From NCBI RefSeq assembly GCF_014649995.1, contig NZ_BMUC01000001.1, positions 1,086,031-1,150,030 of the forward strand: a DNA stretch of 64,000 nucleotides. Direction: 5' to 3'. Positions within the stretch are counted from its first letter, which is position 1; every line of letters starts with the position of its first letter. The DNA comes from Streptomyces griseoflavus. Its GTDB lineage: Bacteria; Actinomycetota; Actinomycetes; Streptomycetales; Streptomycetaceae. The notes beneath the pieces were generated by a model. It had not been told where the DNA came from. It did not search any database and saw only the letters and a program-made list of their open reading frames with translations. Of the stretch, positions 16,239-25,920 are shown in pieces. The translations under genes were made by a program, and so were the position numbers.

Positions 16239-17099
16239 ATGCAAGGCACGGTCGACGGATTCAGCTACGGCCTGGTCACACCGTTGGTGGCCTTCCTCAT
16301 GGCCTGCCTCGGCGGCGCCCTGGGCCTGCGCTGCACCACCAGGTCCATGACGGCGCCCCGGCCCTGGCGTCCCGTCTGGCTCGCCCTGGGCTCCGTGGCC
16401 ATCGGCTCCGGCATATGGACGATGCACTTCATCGGCATGATGGGCTTCGCGATAGAAGGCACCCCCATCCACTACGACCGGGCCCTGACCTTCGCCAGCC
16501 TCGCCGTCGGCATCGTCATGGTGGGCACCGGGATCTTCATCGTCGGCTACCGGGGCCACTCCGGGACGGCGCTGTTCACCGGGGGCACCGTCACCGGCCT
16601 CGGCATCGCCTCGATGCACTACCTCGGCATGGCCGGCATGAGCCTCGACGGGCGGCTGGAGTACGACACGGTCGTGGTCGCCGTCTCCGTGGCCATCGCC
16701 ATGGCCGCCGCCAGCGCCGCCCTCTGGGCGGCCGGCCAGGTGCGGGGCTTCCTGTGGAGCGTGGGCGCGAGCCTCGTCATGGGGCTCGCCGTCACCGGCA
16801 TGCACTACACCGGCATGGCCGCGCTCGACGTGCACGTCCACGGTTCGGCCGTCCCCGCCGGGGGTGAATCCGCCGCCGCCCTGCTCGGCCCCCTGATGGT
16901 CGGCCCGCTCGCCTTCCTCGTCCTCGCCGGCGTCGTCGTGGCCGTCGACCCGCTGATGATCTCCGGCCGGCCGCCTGGTCCCCGGGCCGAGCACAGGCCC
17001 GGTGTCCCCGCCCACTCCACGGCCCGCCGCCCGTCGCGCTCACGGCTGCGCCACCGCGGCCCCGTGGAACACCGCTCCCGGACCCCGCAGCGCCACTGA
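16239..17099 (+). CDS. MHYT-domain integral membrane sensor
   Basis: 286 aa, about seven membrane helices. Three MHYT motifs with conserved Met-His pairs are evident: [11 protein letters not shown] (near residue 65), [12 protein letters not shown] (near 130) and [16 protein letters not shown] (near 190). The MHYT domain is predicted to bind copper and sense oxygen, CO or NO. Unlike many members, no GGDEF, EAL or histidine-kinase domain is attached; the last 45 residues are a basic Arg/Pro/His tail ([12 protein letters not shown]... RSRTPQRH). The ATG at 16239-16241 opens with [14 protein letters not shown], the usual family N-terminus. It probably works with a separate signalling partner. Confidence 0.9.
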   Translation: MQGTVDGFSYGLVTPLVAFLMACLGGALGLRCTTRSMTAPRPWRPVWLALGSVAIGSGIWTMHFIGMMGFAIEGTPIHYDRALTFASLAVGIVMVGTGIFIVGYRGHSGTALFTGGTVTGLGIASMHYLGMAGMSLDGRLEYDTVVVAVSVAIAMAAASAALWAAGQVRGFLWSVGASLVMGLAVTGMHYTGMAALDVHVHGSAVPAGGESAAALLGPLMVGPLAFLVLAGVVVAVDPLMISGRPPGPRAEHRPGVPAHSTARRPSRSRLRHRGPVEHRSRTPQRH

Positions 17100-17139
17100 T
17101 CCGGACCCGTTGTCAGTGGGGGGTCGTACGGTGGATGGC

Positions 17140-19281
17140 ATGCGGCCCGTTTCCCAGATCGAACGCACGGTGGCGCCCTTCGAGGTCGTCAGCCCCTACC
17201 AGCCCAGCGGCGACCAGCCGACGGCCATCGCCGACCTCGCCCGGCGCATCGAAGCAGGCGAGAAGGACGTCGTCCTGCTCGGCGCCACCGGCACCGGCAA
17301 GTCCGCCACCACCGCGTGGATGATCGAGAAGCTCCAGCGTCCCACCCTGGTCATGGCGCCGAACAAGACCCTGGCCGCCCAGCTCGCCAACGAGTTCCGC
17401 GAGCTGCTGCCGAACAACGCCGTCGAGTACTTCGTCTCGTACTACGACTACTACCAGCCCGAGGCGTACGTCCCGCAGTCGGACACCTACATCGAGAAGG
17501 ACTCCTCGATCAACGAGGAGGTCGAGCGGCTGCGCCACTCGGCGACCAACTCCCTGCTCACCCGCCGCGACGTCGTCGTGGTCGCCTCCGTCTCCTGCAT
17601 CTACGGCCTGGGCACGCCGCAGGAGTACGTGGACCGCATGGTCCCGCTCCGCGTCGGCGACGAGTTCGACCGCGACGAGCTGCTGCGCCGCTTCGTCGAC
17701 ATCCAGTACACGCGCAACGACATGGCCTTCACCCGCGGCACCTTCCGGGTGCGCGGCGACACCATCGAGATCTTCCCGGTCTACGAGGAGCTCGCCGTCC
17801 GCATCGAGATGTTCGGTGACGAGATCGAGGCCCTGTCCACGCTCCACCCGCTCACCGGCGAGATCATCAGCGACGACCGGCAGCTCTACGTCTTCCCCGC
17901 CTCCCACTACGTCGCCGGCCCCGAGCGGCTGGAGCGCGCGGTCAACGACATCGAGAAGGAACTCGGCGAGCGCCTGAGCGACCTGGAGAAGCAGGGCAAG
18001 CTCCTGGAGGCCCAGCGCCTGCGGATGCGCACCACCTACGACATCGAGATGCTCCGCCAGATCGGCTCCTGCTCCGGCGTGGAGAACTACTCGATGCACT
18101 TCGACGGCCGCTCTCCCGGCTCCCCGCCGAACACCCTGCTGGACTACTTCCCCGACGACTTCCTCCTCGTCATCGACGAGTCGCACGTCACCGTCCCGCA
18201 GATCGGCGCCATGTACGAGGGCGACGCCTCCCGCAAGCGCACCCTCGTCGACCACGGCTTCCGCCTCCCCTCCGCCCTGGACAACCGCCCGCTGAAGTGG
18301 GAGGAGTTCCAGGAGCGCATCGGCCAGGCCGTCTACCTGTCGGCCACCCCCGGACAGTACGAACTCTCCCGCTCCGACGGCTTCGTCGAGCAGATCATCC
18401 GCCCCACCGGCCTCGTCGACCCCGAGGTCGTCGTCAAGCCCACCGAGGGCCAGATCGACGACCTGGTGCACGAGATCCGCACGCGCGTGGAGAAGGACGA
18501 ACGCGTCCTGGTCACCACGCTCACCAAGAAGATGGCCGAGGACCTCACCGACTACTTCCTGGAACTCGGCATCCAGGTGCGCTACCTGCACAGCGACGTC
18601 GACACACTGCGCCGCGTGGAGTTGCTGCGGGAGCTGCGCTCCGGCGAGTACGACGTGCTGGTCGGCATCAACCTGCTGCGTGAGGGCCTCGACCTGCCCG
18701 AGGTGTCCCTGGTGGCGATCCTCGACGCCGACAAGGAGGGCTTCCTGCGCTCGGGCACCTCCCTGATCCAGACCATCGGCCGCGCGGCGCGCAACGTGTC
18801 CGGCCAGGTCCACATGTACGCCGACAAGATCACCCCGGCGATGGAGAAGGCCATCGACGAGACCAACCGCCGCCGGGAGAAGCAGATCGCCTACAACCAG
18901 GCGCGCGGCATCGACCCCCAGCCCCTGCGCAAGAAGATCAACGACATCGTCGCGCAGATCGCCCGCGAGGACATCGACACCGAGCAGCTGCTCGGCTCGG
19001 GCTACCGCCAGGCCAAGAAGGACGGCGGCGGCACCAAGTCGCCCGTGCCCTCCCTCGGCGTCAAGGCCGCGAAGAACGCCAAGGGCGCCAAGGGCAAGGC
19101 CGCCGAGACCGTGCCGACCGACCGTCCCGCCGCGGAACTCGCCGGGCAGATCGAGGAACTGACCACGCGGATGCGGGCCGCCGCGGCCGACCTCCAGTTC
19201 GAGATCGCCGCCCGGCTGCGCGACGAGGTGTCGGAGATGAAGAAGGAACTGCGGCAGATGCGGGAGGTCGGCCTCTCCTGA
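17140..19281 (+). CDS. uvrB: UvrABC system protein B
   Basis: 713 aa helicase-like damage-verification subunit of nucleotide excision repair. Walker [15 protein letters not shown] near residue 45; beta-hairpin [22 protein letters not shown] that clamps one DNA strand; Walker [12 protein letters not shown]; helicase motifs [10 protein letters not shown] and [17 protein letters not shown]-terminal UVR domain binding UvrC ([25 protein letters not shown]). An Ala/Lys/Gly linker of about 40 residues precedes the UVR domain ([27 protein letters not shown]). ATG at 17140 ([10 protein letters not shown]) is used. The partners uvrA and uvrC are also in the window but not in the same operon; I saw no convincing SOS box directly before it. 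Confidence 0.97.
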   Translation: MRPVSQIERTVAPFEVVSPYQPSGDQPTAIADLARRIEAGEKDVVLLGATGTGKSATTAWMIEKLQRPTLVMAPNKTLAAQLANEFRELLPNNAVEYFVSYYDYYQPEAYVPQSDTYIEKDSSINEEVERLRHSATNSLLTRRDVVVVASVSCIYGLGTPQEYVDRMVPLRVGDEFDRDELLRRFVDIQYTRNDMAFTRGTFRVRGDTIEIFPVYEELAVRIEMFGDEIEALSTLHPLTGEIISDDRQLYVFPASHYVAGPERLERAVNDIEKELGERLSDLEKQGKLLEAQRLRMRTTYDIEMLRQIGSCSGVENYSMHFDGRSPGSPPNTLLDYFPDDFLLVIDESHVTVPQIGAMYEGDASRKRTLVDHGFRLPSALDNRPLKWEEFQERIGQAVYLSATPGQYELSRSDGFVEQIIRPTGLVDPEVVVKPTEGQIDDLVHEIRTRVEKDERVLVTTLTKKMAEDLTDYFLELGIQVRYLHSDVDTLRRVELLRELRSGEYDVLVGINLLREGLDLPEVSLVAILDADKEGFLRSGTSLIQTIGRAARNVSGQVHMYADKITPAMEKAIDETNRRREKQIAYNQARGIDPQPLRKKINDIVAQIAREDIDTEQLLGSGYRQAKKDGGGTKSPVPSLGVKAAKNAKGAKGKAAETVPTDRPAAELAGQIEELTTRMRAAAADLQFEIAARLRDEVSEMKKELRQMREVGLS

Positions 19282-19415
19282 CATCGCGTACGGGATGTGT
19301 TGCAAGAACGACACAAAGTGCGGACCTGGCTACGTCGCTGTCAGTGCCCCTGCGTAGGGTTCTGACAACCGCGGTACCGCGGCAACAGGGGACAGTCCGA
19401 GAGGGGAATCAGCGC

Positions 19416-19994
19416 GTGACCGTCAACATGACCAAGGGTCAGGCCATCAGTCTGCAGAAGAACGACGGAGGCAGCCTGACCGCGGTGCGCATGGGTCTCG
19501 GCTGGCAGGCGGCTCCCCGTCGCGGCCTGTTCGGCTCGCGCACCCGCGAGATCGACCTGGACGCCTCGGCCGTCCTGTTCGCCGACAAGCAGCCCGTCGA
19601 CGTCGTCTTCTTCCGCCACCTGGTGAGCGACGACGGCTCCGTGCGCCACACCGGTGACAACCTCGTCGGCGGTGTCGGCCAGGGCGGCGACGACGAGGCC
19701 ATCCTCGTCGACCTCTCGCGCGTCCCGGTCCACATCGACCAGATCGTCTTCACCGTGAACTCCTTCACCGGCCAGACGTTCCAGGAGGTGCAGAACGCGT
19801 TCTGCCGCCTCGTCGACGAGACCAACGGCCAGGAGCTCGCCCGGTACACGCTGGCCGGCGGCGGCGCCTACACCGCTCAGATCATGGCCAAGGTGCACCG
19901 CACCGGCACCGGCTGGACGATGACGGCGCTCGGCAACCCGGCCAACGGCCGCACCTTCCAGGACCTGATGCCGGCGATCCTGCCGGTCCTCTAG
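19416..19994 (+). CDS. terD: TerD-family tellurium/stress protein
   Basis: 192 aa single-domain TerD/TerZ-type protein, a calcium-binding beta-sandwich. Start GTG at 19416 after GAGAGGGG. Typical segments: VNMTKGQAISLQKNDGGSLTAVRMGLGW at the N-terminus, EIDLDASAVLFADKQPVDVVFFRHL with Asp residues for calcium, GGDDEAILVDLSRVPVHIDQIVFTVNSF, and the closing ELARYTLAGGGAYTAQIMAKVHR. TerD proteins are linked to tellurite, phage and general stress resistance and, in streptomycetes, to development. Followed 80 bases later by a larger TerD-containing gene and then TerC, so this is a short ter locus without TerB or the ATP-grasp genes of larger clusters. Confidence 0.93.
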   Translation: MTVNMTKGQAISLQKNDGGSLTAVRMGLGWQAAPRRGLFGSRTREIDLDASAVLFADKQPVDVVFFRHLVSDDGSVRHTGDNLVGGVGQGGDDEAILVDLSRVPVHIDQIVFTVNSFTGQTFQEVQNAFCRLVDETNGQELARYTLAGGGAYTAQIMAKVHRTGTGWTMTALGNPANGRTFQDLMPAILPVL

Positions 19995-20074
19995 GCACCG
20001 GAGGCGCACCGGCCCCCGGCGGGGCCGGCGAGCGGCACCCGACCCATCACACGCGACGCAGGGGGACGAAGGCG

Positions 20075-22075
20075 ATGACGGCCGAGCTGGTGCGGGGACA
20101 GAACCACCCGCTCTCCCAGTCCCGTCTGGAGATCCGGATCTCGGCCGGCACACCGGTCGTGGCCGCGGCCGCGCTCGGCGACGAGAGCGGCCGGATCCAC
20201 GGGACCGAGTGGGTGGCCCACCCGGGCGCTCCCACCCAGCCCGGCCTGGAGGTGTCGCGCCAGGCGGCCGCCGACCACCGCCTCGCGGTGGACCTGGACG
20301 CCGTGACGGACGCGGTGCACCGCGTCAGCGTCCTGCTCGCGCTGCCCGCCGCGGAAGGCGGCCCGGGTCCCGCCCGGTTCGGCTCCGTGGCGGCCCCCTT
20401 CGTCGCCGTCACCGGCCTGGACGGCGAGGAGGTCGCCAGCTACACCATCACGGGTCTGGAGGCCGAGTCGGCCGTCGTCGCCCTGGAGCTGTACCGGCGC
20501 CAGGGCGCCTGGAAGGTCCGCGCCGTCGGCCAGGGCTACGCGGGCGGACTGGCCGAACTCCTCACCGACCAGTCCCTCCCCGAGGCCGTACAGCTCGCCG
20601 GGACCATCGGCGAGGCGGTCGCGCGGGGCCTCGCCCGCTCCGTTCAGGCGCCCCCGCCCCGCCCGTCCGACGGCGACCGCTCCCGCCAGCCGGCCGCGCC
20701 CGCGGTCGGTCCCGACCAGGGCGGCACCGCACCCCAGGGCACCCCCGACCCCGTACCGCCGTCCTACGGCGGACAGCCGTCCGGCGGGCCCGGCCAGGAC
20801 GGACCGCAGCCGGCCTACGGCGCCGGTGCCGCGGACCCGTCCACCACCGGCGGCCCGATCGACTACAGCCACCCCCGCCGGCAGACCTCCGCCCCGCCAC
20901 CGCCGCCGCCCGCCGCGCCGCAGCCCCGGCCCGGGCAGCCCGCCCAGCCCGTCGCGGGGGACGCGACCGGCTGGTCCATGGAAGAGCGGCTCTACAACCA
21001 GGTCTGGGGCATGTTCGAGGACCTGGCCCGCACCACCGCCGCCTACCGCAGCGCCGTCGACTTCGCCGAGTCCCGCATGGACAAGGAGCTGGAACAGGCC
21101 CTGTCCGACCCGCGCAGCCGCCTCGGCGGCCAGGGCGACGCCGCCCGCGAGGCCGCCCGGGCCCGGCACGCCGAGCTGGTCGGCCAGGCGCGGGAATCCC
21201 TCGACCGGGACCTCGCCCAGCTGGTCGCCGAGGCCGAGGTGGTCGAACCCGCCCTGCCCCCGGCGTTCGCCCGCTGGGACAACCCCGCCTGGCACGCCTA
21301 CCGGGTGCCCATGGAGATACCCATGGCGCTCCGCCTGGGCGACCTCCGCCTCCCCGAGGCCGACCCGCTCCGCATCCCCATGCTGCTCCGGCTGCCGCTG
21401 GAGCGCGGGCTGTGGATCGACAGCGGCCGGGCCGACTCCCTCGACGGTTCCTTCACCGACTCCCACGACATGCGGCGCCTGGCCATGGAGACGGCCGTCG
21501 CGCACGCCGCCCGGCTGCTCGCGGTCTATCCGGCAGGCGAGTTCACGGTGCACGTCATCGACCCGGCCGGCTCCGGTGCGCAGGCGCTGGCGCCGCTGAC
21601 AGGGACCGGTGTGCTGGCGGCCCCGCCCGCCCAGGGCGCCGCGGGCGTGGGGGACGTGCTGGGACGGCTCACCCAGCGGGTCGACCTGGTGCAGATGGCG
21701 CTGCGCGGGGGCGCCCCGGACGCGCTGCCGCCCGGCTTCGACACCTCCCAGCAACTGCTCGTCGTCAACGACTTCCCGCACGGCTTCGACGACCGGGCCG
21801 TGAACCAGCTGCGCTATCTCGCCGACGAGGGCCCGTCCGTGGGCGTCCACCTGATGATGGTCGCGGACCGTGAGGAGTCCTCCGCCTACGGGCCGCTGCT
21901 CGACCCGCTGTGGCGCTCGCTGCTGCGCCTGACCGCCGTGCCCGACGACCACCTCGCCGATCCGTGGGTCGGGCACGCCTGGACGTACGAGCCGCCGGTG
22001 GTGCCGCCGGGCAGCCAGGTGCTCCATCAGGTGCTCACCCAGGTCGCGGCCGCCCGCCGCGCGTGGCGGCGGTGA
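20075..22075 (+). CDS. TerD domain fused to degenerate FtsK-like ATPase region
   Basis: 666 aa. Residues about 1-190 form a TerD-type domain (LVRGQNHPLSQSRLEIRISAG; VDLDAVTDAVHRVSVLLALP; SYTITGLEAESAVVALELYRRQGAWKVRAVGQGYAGGL). A proline/glycine/glutamine-rich linker (about 190-305) leads to a helical segment with coiled-coil character (LYNQVWGMFEDLARTTAAYRSAVDFAESRMDKELEQAL). The C-terminal third (about 410-660) resembles FtsK/TraG-like RecA folds (IPMLLRLPLERGLWIDSG; FTVHVIDPAGSG; QQLLVVNDFPHGFDDRAVNQL; VGVHLMMVADRE) with a Walker-B-like VVNDFP, but where Walker A should be no GKS motif is visible. Likely a scaffold or regulatory protein of the ter stress system; nucleotide hydrolysis is doubtful. 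Confidence 0.8.
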   Translation: MTAELVRGQNHPLSQSRLEIRISAGTPVVAAAALGDESGRIHGTEWVAHPGAPTQPGLEVSRQAAADHRLAVDLDAVTDAVHRVSVLLALPAAEGGPGPARFGSVAAPFVAVTGLDGEEVASYTITGLEAESAVVALELYRRQGAWKVRAVGQGYAGGLAELLTDQSLPEAVQLAGTIGEAVARGLARSVQAPPPRPSDGDRSRQPAAPAVGPDQGGTAPQGTPDPVPPSYGGQPSGGPGQDGPQPAYGAGAADPSTTGGPIDYSHPRRQTSAPPPPPPAAPQPRPGQPAQPVAGDATGWSMEERLYNQVWGMFEDLARTTAAYRSAVDFAESRMDKELEQALSDPRSRLGGQGDAAREAARARHAELVGQARESLDRDLAQLVAEAEVVEPALPPAFARWDNPAWHAYRVPMEIPMALRLGDLRLPEADPLRIPMLLRLPLERGLWIDSGRADSLDGSFTDSHDMRRLAMETAVAHAARLLAVYPAGEFTVHVIDPAGSGAQALAPLTGTGVLAAPPAQGAAGVGDVLGRLTQRVDLVQMALRGGAPDALPPGFDTSQQLLVVNDFPHGFDDRAVNQLRYLADEGPSVGVHLMMVADREESSAYGPLLDPLWRSLLRLTAVPDDHLADPWVGHAWTYEPPVVPPGSQVLHQVLTQVAAARRAWRR

Positions 22076-22103
22076 CCCGCACGCTGCCATCACCAAGATC
22101 ATG

Positions 22104-22140
22104 CAAAGGCGCCTGAGCAGCGCCTTTGTAAGTTTCTTTA
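22104..22140 (+). terminator. Intrinsic terminator after the TerD-fusion gene
   Basis: CAAAGGCGC (22104-22112), loop CTGAGCA, GCGCCTTTG (22120-22128): perfect 9-bp stem followed by a T-rich run (TAAGTTTCTTTA). It separates the TerD genes from the terC leader. Confidence 0.85.
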
Positions 22141-22148
22141 CTTCTCCC

Positions 22149-22177
22149 TTTACCAACCCTTGGTGATTGGGTACTGT
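22149..22177 (+). promoter_or_regulatory. Promoter for the terC leader
   Basis: TTTACC (22149-22154), 17-base spacer, TACTGT (22172-22177). Transcription would begin around 22184, exactly where the riboswitch P1 stem begins, which supports both calls. Confidence 0.55.
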
Positions 22178-22181
22178 TGAC

Positions 22182-22318
22182 CGCACGGAGGGGAGTACTC
22201 CCTGTCTGTGCGGCGACCCCGTCAATACGGATCAGGCCAGATCCCGGGGCGTCGGCCCGAAGGACCGTCCGGACGCTTTCACAGCGCCCGGCGGCCGGGT
22301 GGAAGAGACCTCCGGCAG
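22182..22318 (+). ncRNA. yybP-ykoY (manganese) riboswitch in the terC leader
   Basis: Three conserved blocks of the class occur in order: GGGGAGTA (22190-22197), CGTCAATACG (22220-22229) and AGAGACCTCC (22304-22313). The closing P1 helix is formed by CGGAGG (22186-22191) and CCTCCG (22309-22314). This RNA class binds Mn2+ and typically switches on manganese exporters, including TerC/Alx-type proteins, which is precisely the gene that follows 48 bases downstream. The ribosome binding site GGAGG (22353-22357) lies beyond the aptamer, and a CCTCCGGC/GCCGGAGG pairing between the aptamer 3' end and the ribosome-binding region suggests translational control. Confidence 0.85.
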
Positions 22319-22361
22319 CGACGACGCTGACATTGCCTGTGACGTATCTGCCGGAGGCGCA

Positions 22362-23363
22362 GTGGAAGTTTCCATGACCCTGTGGGTCTTGACCATCGTG
22401 GGCCTGTGCGCCCTCATCGCCGTCGACTTCTTCATCGGCCGCAAACCGCACGACGTATCCATCAAGGAAGCCGGGATCTGGACCATCGTCTGGATCGTGC
22501 TGGCCGCCCTCTTCGGCGTCGGCCTGCTGATCTGGGGCGGAGCCCAGGCGGGCGGCGAGTTCTTCGCCGGCTACATCACCGAGAAATCGCTGAGCGTCGA
22601 CAACCTCTTCGTCTTCGTCCTGATCATGGCGAAGTTCGCGGTGCCGTCGCAGTACCAGCAACGGGTTCTCCTGGTGGGTGTCCTCATCGCCCTGGTGCTG
22701 CGCGCGATCTTCATCGCCGCCGGCGCCGCGATCCTCGCCAGCTTCTCGTGGGTGTTCTACCTCTTCGGCGCCTTCCTCATCTGGACCGCCTGGAAGCTCA
22801 TCCAGGAAGCGCGGGCCGACGAGGACGAGGAGGAGTTCGAGGAGAACAAGCTGCTCAAGGCCGCCGAGCGCCGCTTCGGTGTGGCCGACCGCTACCACGG
22901 CACCAAGCTGTGGATCGAGCAGAACGGCAAGCGGGTCATGACCCCGATGCTCGTCGTCATGCTCGCCATCGGCACCACGGACATCCTGTTCGCGCTCGAC
23001 TCGATCCCCGCGATCTTCGGCCTCACCCAGGACCCGTACATCGTGTTCACGGCGAACGCGTTCGCGCTGATGGGCCTCAGGCAGCTGTACTTCCTCATCG
23101 GCGGACTGCTGCGGAAGCTGGTCCACCTCTCCTACGGCCTGTCGATCATCCTCGGCTTCATCGGTGTGAAGCTGGTGTTGCACGCGCTGCACGAGTCCGG
23201 GGTCCACGTCCCCGAGATCAGCATCCCCGTGTCGCTGGGCGTCATCTGCGGCGTCCTGATCGTCACCACGATCACCAGCCTGCGGGCCTCCCGCAAGATG
23301 GCGGAGGCCGCGTCGGCCGAGGACCAGGACGACAGCCCCGCGAAGAACAACATCGACGTCTGA
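22362..23363 (+). CDS. terC: TerC-family membrane protein (probable manganese exporter)
   Basis: 333 aa, about nine membrane helices. TerC/Alx signatures are present: TLWVLTIVGLCALIAVDFFIGRK at the N-terminus; GGEFFAGYITEKSLSVDNLFVFVLIMAKF with the Glu-Lys-Ser-Leu-Ser-Val-Asp-Asn membrane motif; and MLAIGTTDILFALDSIPAIFGLTQDPYIVFTANAFALMGLRQLYFL, containing the second acidic pair. Acidic membrane residues probably bind Mn2+. GTG at 22362 has GGAGG 4 bases upstream; the ATG at 22374 is an alternative. Control by the upstream yybP-ykoY RNA points to manganese efflux, perhaps supplying metal to secreted proteins, rather than tellurite resistance as such. Confidence 0.93.
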   Translation: MEVSMTLWVLTIVGLCALIAVDFFIGRKPHDVSIKEAGIWTIVWIVLAALFGVGLLIWGGAQAGGEFFAGYITEKSLSVDNLFVFVLIMAKFAVPSQYQQRVLLVGVLIALVLRAIFIAAGAAILASFSWVFYLFGAFLIWTAWKLIQEARADEDEEEFEENKLLKAAERRFGVADRYHGTKLWIEQNGKRVMTPMLVVMLAIGTTDILFALDSIPAIFGLTQDPYIVFTANAFALMGLRQLYFLIGGLLRKLVHLSYGLSIILGFIGVKLVLHALHESGVHVPEISIPVSLGVICGVLIVTTITSLRASRKMAEAASAEDQDDSPAKNNIDV

Positions 23364-23502
23364 CCCCGTCGGACGTCCACGGAGACACCGGCACCGGGAG
23401 CGAAGGCCGCACATCGCCGGCCACCGCTCCCGGTGCCCCTCTGTCTCCACCCGCGCCGCTCGCCGGCGCCGACCCCATACGACTCGCACCAGGAGGCCAT
23501 GC

Positions 23503-23655
23503 GTGATCATGATGACCCCGAGACGATCAGGAGGGCGCGCCGGAGGGACACGCCGAGCGGCGGTGACACCCCCCATCGCCTCCACGGTCCACCGCCGGGC
23601 GGACGCCTCCCGCGAGGTGCGGCCCGCCATCACGTCTGCGACGATCGCCCCGTGA
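23503..23655 (+). CDS. Possible 50-aa upstream ORF coupled to the antiporter gene
   Basis: GTG at 23503 has an excellent ribosome binding site, AGGAGG at 23491-23496 with a 6-base spacer. The frame reads VIMMTPRRSGGRAGGTRRAA and continues to a TGA whose bases overlap the GTG start of the antiporter (GTGA at 23652-23655). The peptide is basic and has no recognisable family; third-position G/C is high but below typical genes. It may be a leader peptide that delivers ribosomes to the antiporter start, which has no good site of its own. An ATG at 23499, in the antiporter frame, is only 2 bases from AGGAGG and would extend that protein by 51 hydrophilic residues. Confidence 0.4.
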   Translation: MIMMTPRRSGGRAGGTRRAAVTPPIASTVHRRADASREVRPAITSATIAP

Positions 23656-24752
23656 TCGCTTCGCTCAGGGCAGTCGCGACCCGGTGGACGACCATCGTGC
23701 CCGTAGTCGCCGTGCTGCTGCTGGTGCTGACCTGGGGACGCGATCTGCCCGGCGGACTCGTCGCGCTGGTGACCCTGGTCCTCGCGGCGTCCGTGCTGGC
23801 CGCCGTGCACCACGCCGAGGTGGTCGCGCACCGGGTGGGCGAGCCCTTCGGCTCCCTGGTCCTCGCGGTCGCCGTCACCGTGATCGAGGTGGCGCTGATC
23901 GTCACCCTGATGATCGACGGAGGCGACCAGAGCGCCACCCTCGCCAGGGACACCGTGTTCGCGGCCGTGATGATCACCGTCAACGGCATCCTCGGCATCA
24001 GCCTGCTGGTGGGCTCACTGCGCCACGGCACGGCGGTCTTCAACTCCGAAGGCACCGGAGCGGCCCTCGCCACCGTGGCCACACTGGCGACCCTCAGCCT
24101 CGTCCTGCCGACGTTCACCACCAGCAAACCCGGCCCCGAGTTCTCCACCGTTCAGCTCACCTTCGCCGCGGTCTCCTCGCTGGTCCTCTACGGCCTGTTC
24201 GTCGCCACCCAGACCATCAGACATCGCGACTACTTCCTGCCGATAGTCAAACCCGGCAAGGCGGCCGCACCGGAGGAGCACGCCCCGGCGCCCTCCACCC
24301 GCACCGCCCTGATCAGCCTCGGCCTGCTGGGCCTGGCCCTGATCGGTGTGGTCGGTCTGGCCAAAGGGGTATCGCCCACCATCGAGTCGGGAGTGGAGGC
24401 CGCGGGGCTGGGCCACTCCGTCGTCGGTGTGATCATCGCCCTCCTGGTTCTCCTCCCCGAGACCATCGCGGCGGTCCGCGCCGCGCGCCGCAACCAGGTG
24501 CAGACCAGCATGAACCTCGCGCTCGGTTCGGCCATGGCCAGTATCGGTCTGACCATCCCCGCCGTCGCGCTGGCCTCCCTCTGGCTCACCGGCCCCCTCG
24601 TCCTCGGACTCGGCAACACGCACATGGTGCTGCTCGCCCTCACCATGGTGGTGGGCGCGCTGACCGTGGTCCCGGGACGGGCCACCCCCCTCCAGGGAGG
24701 GGTGCACCTGGTGCTGCTGGCCGCCTACCTCGAACTGGCGATCAACCCGTAG
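23652..24752 (+). CDS. chaA: Cation/proton antiporter (ChaA/CaCA type)
   Basis: 366 aa with about eleven membrane helices. The two alpha-repeats of the Ca2+:cation antiporter superfamily are clear: [25 protein letters not shown] in the first half and [44 protein letters not shown] in the second, each with a conserved membrane Glu. Overall layout matches ChaA, which exchanges Ca2+ or Na+/K+ for H+. GTG at 23652 lacks a ribosome binding site; translation may depend on the overlapping upstream ORF. Its position 288 bases after terC suggests a cation-homeostasis pair. It ends convergent with the S66 peptidase gene. Confidence 0.9.
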   Translation: MIASLRAVATRWTTIVPVVAVLLLVLTWGRDLPGGLVALVTLVLAASVLAAVHHAEVVAHRVGEPFGSLVLAVAVTVIEVALIVTLMIDGGDQSATLARDTVFAAVMITVNGILGISLLVGSLRHGTAVFNSEGTGAALATVATLATLSLVLPTFTTSKPGPEFSTVQLTFAAVSSLVLYGLFVATQTIRHRDYFLPIVKPGKAAAPEEHAPAPSTRTALISLGLLGLALIGVVGLAKGVSPTIESGVEAAGLGHSVVGVIIALLVLLPETIAAVRAARRNQVQTSMNLALGSAMASIGLTIPAVALASLWLTGPLVLGLGNTHMVLLALTMVVGALTVVPGRATPLQGGVHLVLLAAYLELAINP

Positions 24753-24758
24753 GGCCAC

Positions 24759-24803
24759 GGCCCGCCCGGCGTCAGTACGTGACGGTGACGCGCCGGGCGG
24801 GCC
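24759..24803. terminator. Bidirectional terminator between antiporter and S66 peptidase
   Basis: GGCCCGCCCGGCG (24759-24771) and CGCCGGGCGGGCC (24791-24803) are exact 13-bp inverted arms around 19 bases; the structure spans the last codons of the minus-strand gene. GC-only, with no T run, as common in Streptomyces. Confidence 0.6.
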
Positions 24804-25818
24804 CGTCGACGCGCACGACACCCCCGTAGGGGATCACCAGCTGCGGATCGGTGTGCCCGAGGTCCACGTCGAAGACGACGACGGCGTCGGGTGCGTAGAC
24901 CCGCATCGCCCGCAGCACGGCCGCACGCTGGTCGGCGGCGTAGGCGGCGGCCTCCCCGGGCTGGTGGGGCCGCTCGAAGGACCAGCTCTTCGGACGGCCC
25001 ATCAGGAGCGCGGCGAAACGTCCGAGCAGCCCTCGCTCACCCATGTTCCGCAGGGTGCGGAAGACCTCCTCCCCGCTGGGCAGTTCCTCCGAGGTCTCCA
25101 GGAACAGCACGCCACCGTCGTACTCGGACAGGTCCGGTGCCACCCCGCGGCCGGCCATCAGCATCCAGCCGACGATCTCCAGGCAGCCGCCCCAGGTGCG
25201 GCCCTCGACGACCCGGCCGGCGTTCACCCAGGTCCAGCCCGTCCCCGGCCGGGTCTCCGGCTCCGCGTCGAACGTGGCGGGATCTGCCCAGTCACGGTCC
25301 TGGTCGCGCCACCGCCCGGCCGGACGCAGCTCGTACGCGCCCGGGGTGAACAGGGCCGCCCGCAGGGACGCCGCGGTCTGCGGATGCATCGCCCCGGGGC
25401 GGCCGAGCTCCACCATCACACTCGCACCGTGGAACCCGACGATCCCGGTCTCACGGAGGAAGGCGAGCAGATGGGTGTTGTCGCTCGTCCCGAAGAACGG
25501 CTTCGGGTGGGCGCGGATCAGCTCCCGGTCCAGCAGCGGCACCACGGTGATCTGGTCGTCACCGCCGATCGACGCGAAGACCGCCTTGATCTCCGGGTCG
25601 GCGAAGGCGGCATGGATGTCGTCGGCTCGCTCCTGCGGCGTCGAGCCCATCCGGCGCGTCGCCGGATACTCCACCGGCTCCAGCCCGTACTCCTCACGCA
25701 ACCGCTCCAGCCCCAGCTCGAACGGGAGCGGGAAGAGCCCCGCAAGACCGGAGGAGGGAGAGATCACGGCGACGCGGTCGCCGGGCGCGGGCTTGGGAGG
25801 GTAGGAAAGGGTCGTCAT
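24772..25818 (-). CDS. S66-family serine peptidase (LD-carboxypeptidase / MccF-like)
   Basis: 348 aa cytosolic peptidase. The S66 catalytic triad is recognisable: nucleophile Ser in [13 protein letters not shown] near residue 117, Glu in [14 protein letters not shown] near residue 240, and His in [16 protein letters not shown] near residue 325. The nucleophile-elbow form and the extended loop (residues 165-215, with [27 protein letters not shown]) are closer to MccF, which cleaves aminoacyl-nucleotide microcin C derivatives, than to LdcA, which trims peptidoglycan tetrapeptides. Either self-immunity to peptidyl nucleotides or cell-wall recycling is possible. Single gene, divergent from aroQ by 100 bases. 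Confidence 0.87.
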   Translation of the reverse strand: MTTLSYPPKPAPGDRVAVISPSSGLAGLFPLPFELGLERLREEYGLEPVEYPATRRMGSTPQERADDIHAAFADPEIKAVFASIGGDDQITVVPLLDRELIRAHPKPFFGTSDNTHLLAFLRETGIVGFHGASVMVELGRPGAMHPQTAASLRAALFTPGAYELRPAGRWRDQDRDWADPATFDAEPETRPGTGWTWVNAGRVVEGRTWGGCLEIVGWMLMAGRGVAPDLSEYDGGVLFLETSEELPSGEEVFRTLRNMGERGLLGRFAALLMGRPKSWSFERPHQPGEAAAYAADQRAAVLRAMRVYAPDAVVVFDVDLGHTDPQLVIPYGGVVRVDGPARRVTVTY

Positions 25819-25920
25819 GCCGGGAGGCTAGGGCCCCGCGGGCCCCAGCCGCACCGTGATAAACCGGGGGCGAGCAGCGGTCCCGCCGGGAACCGCCCAC
25901 CCCGACGGACCGGAGGAACC

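Noticed and set aside
17113-19314. A 733-codon frame antisense to uvrB, and similar long frames antisense to uvrC, glpK and the M14 gene
   Set aside because: No motifs, no ribosome sites, and fully explained by high third-position G/C of the opposite genes.
23499-23654. Antiporter start at ATG 23499 giving a 51-residue N-terminal extension
   Set aside because: Spacing from AGGAGG is only 2 bases and the extension is hydrophilic and unlike antiporter N-termini; kept as an alternative.
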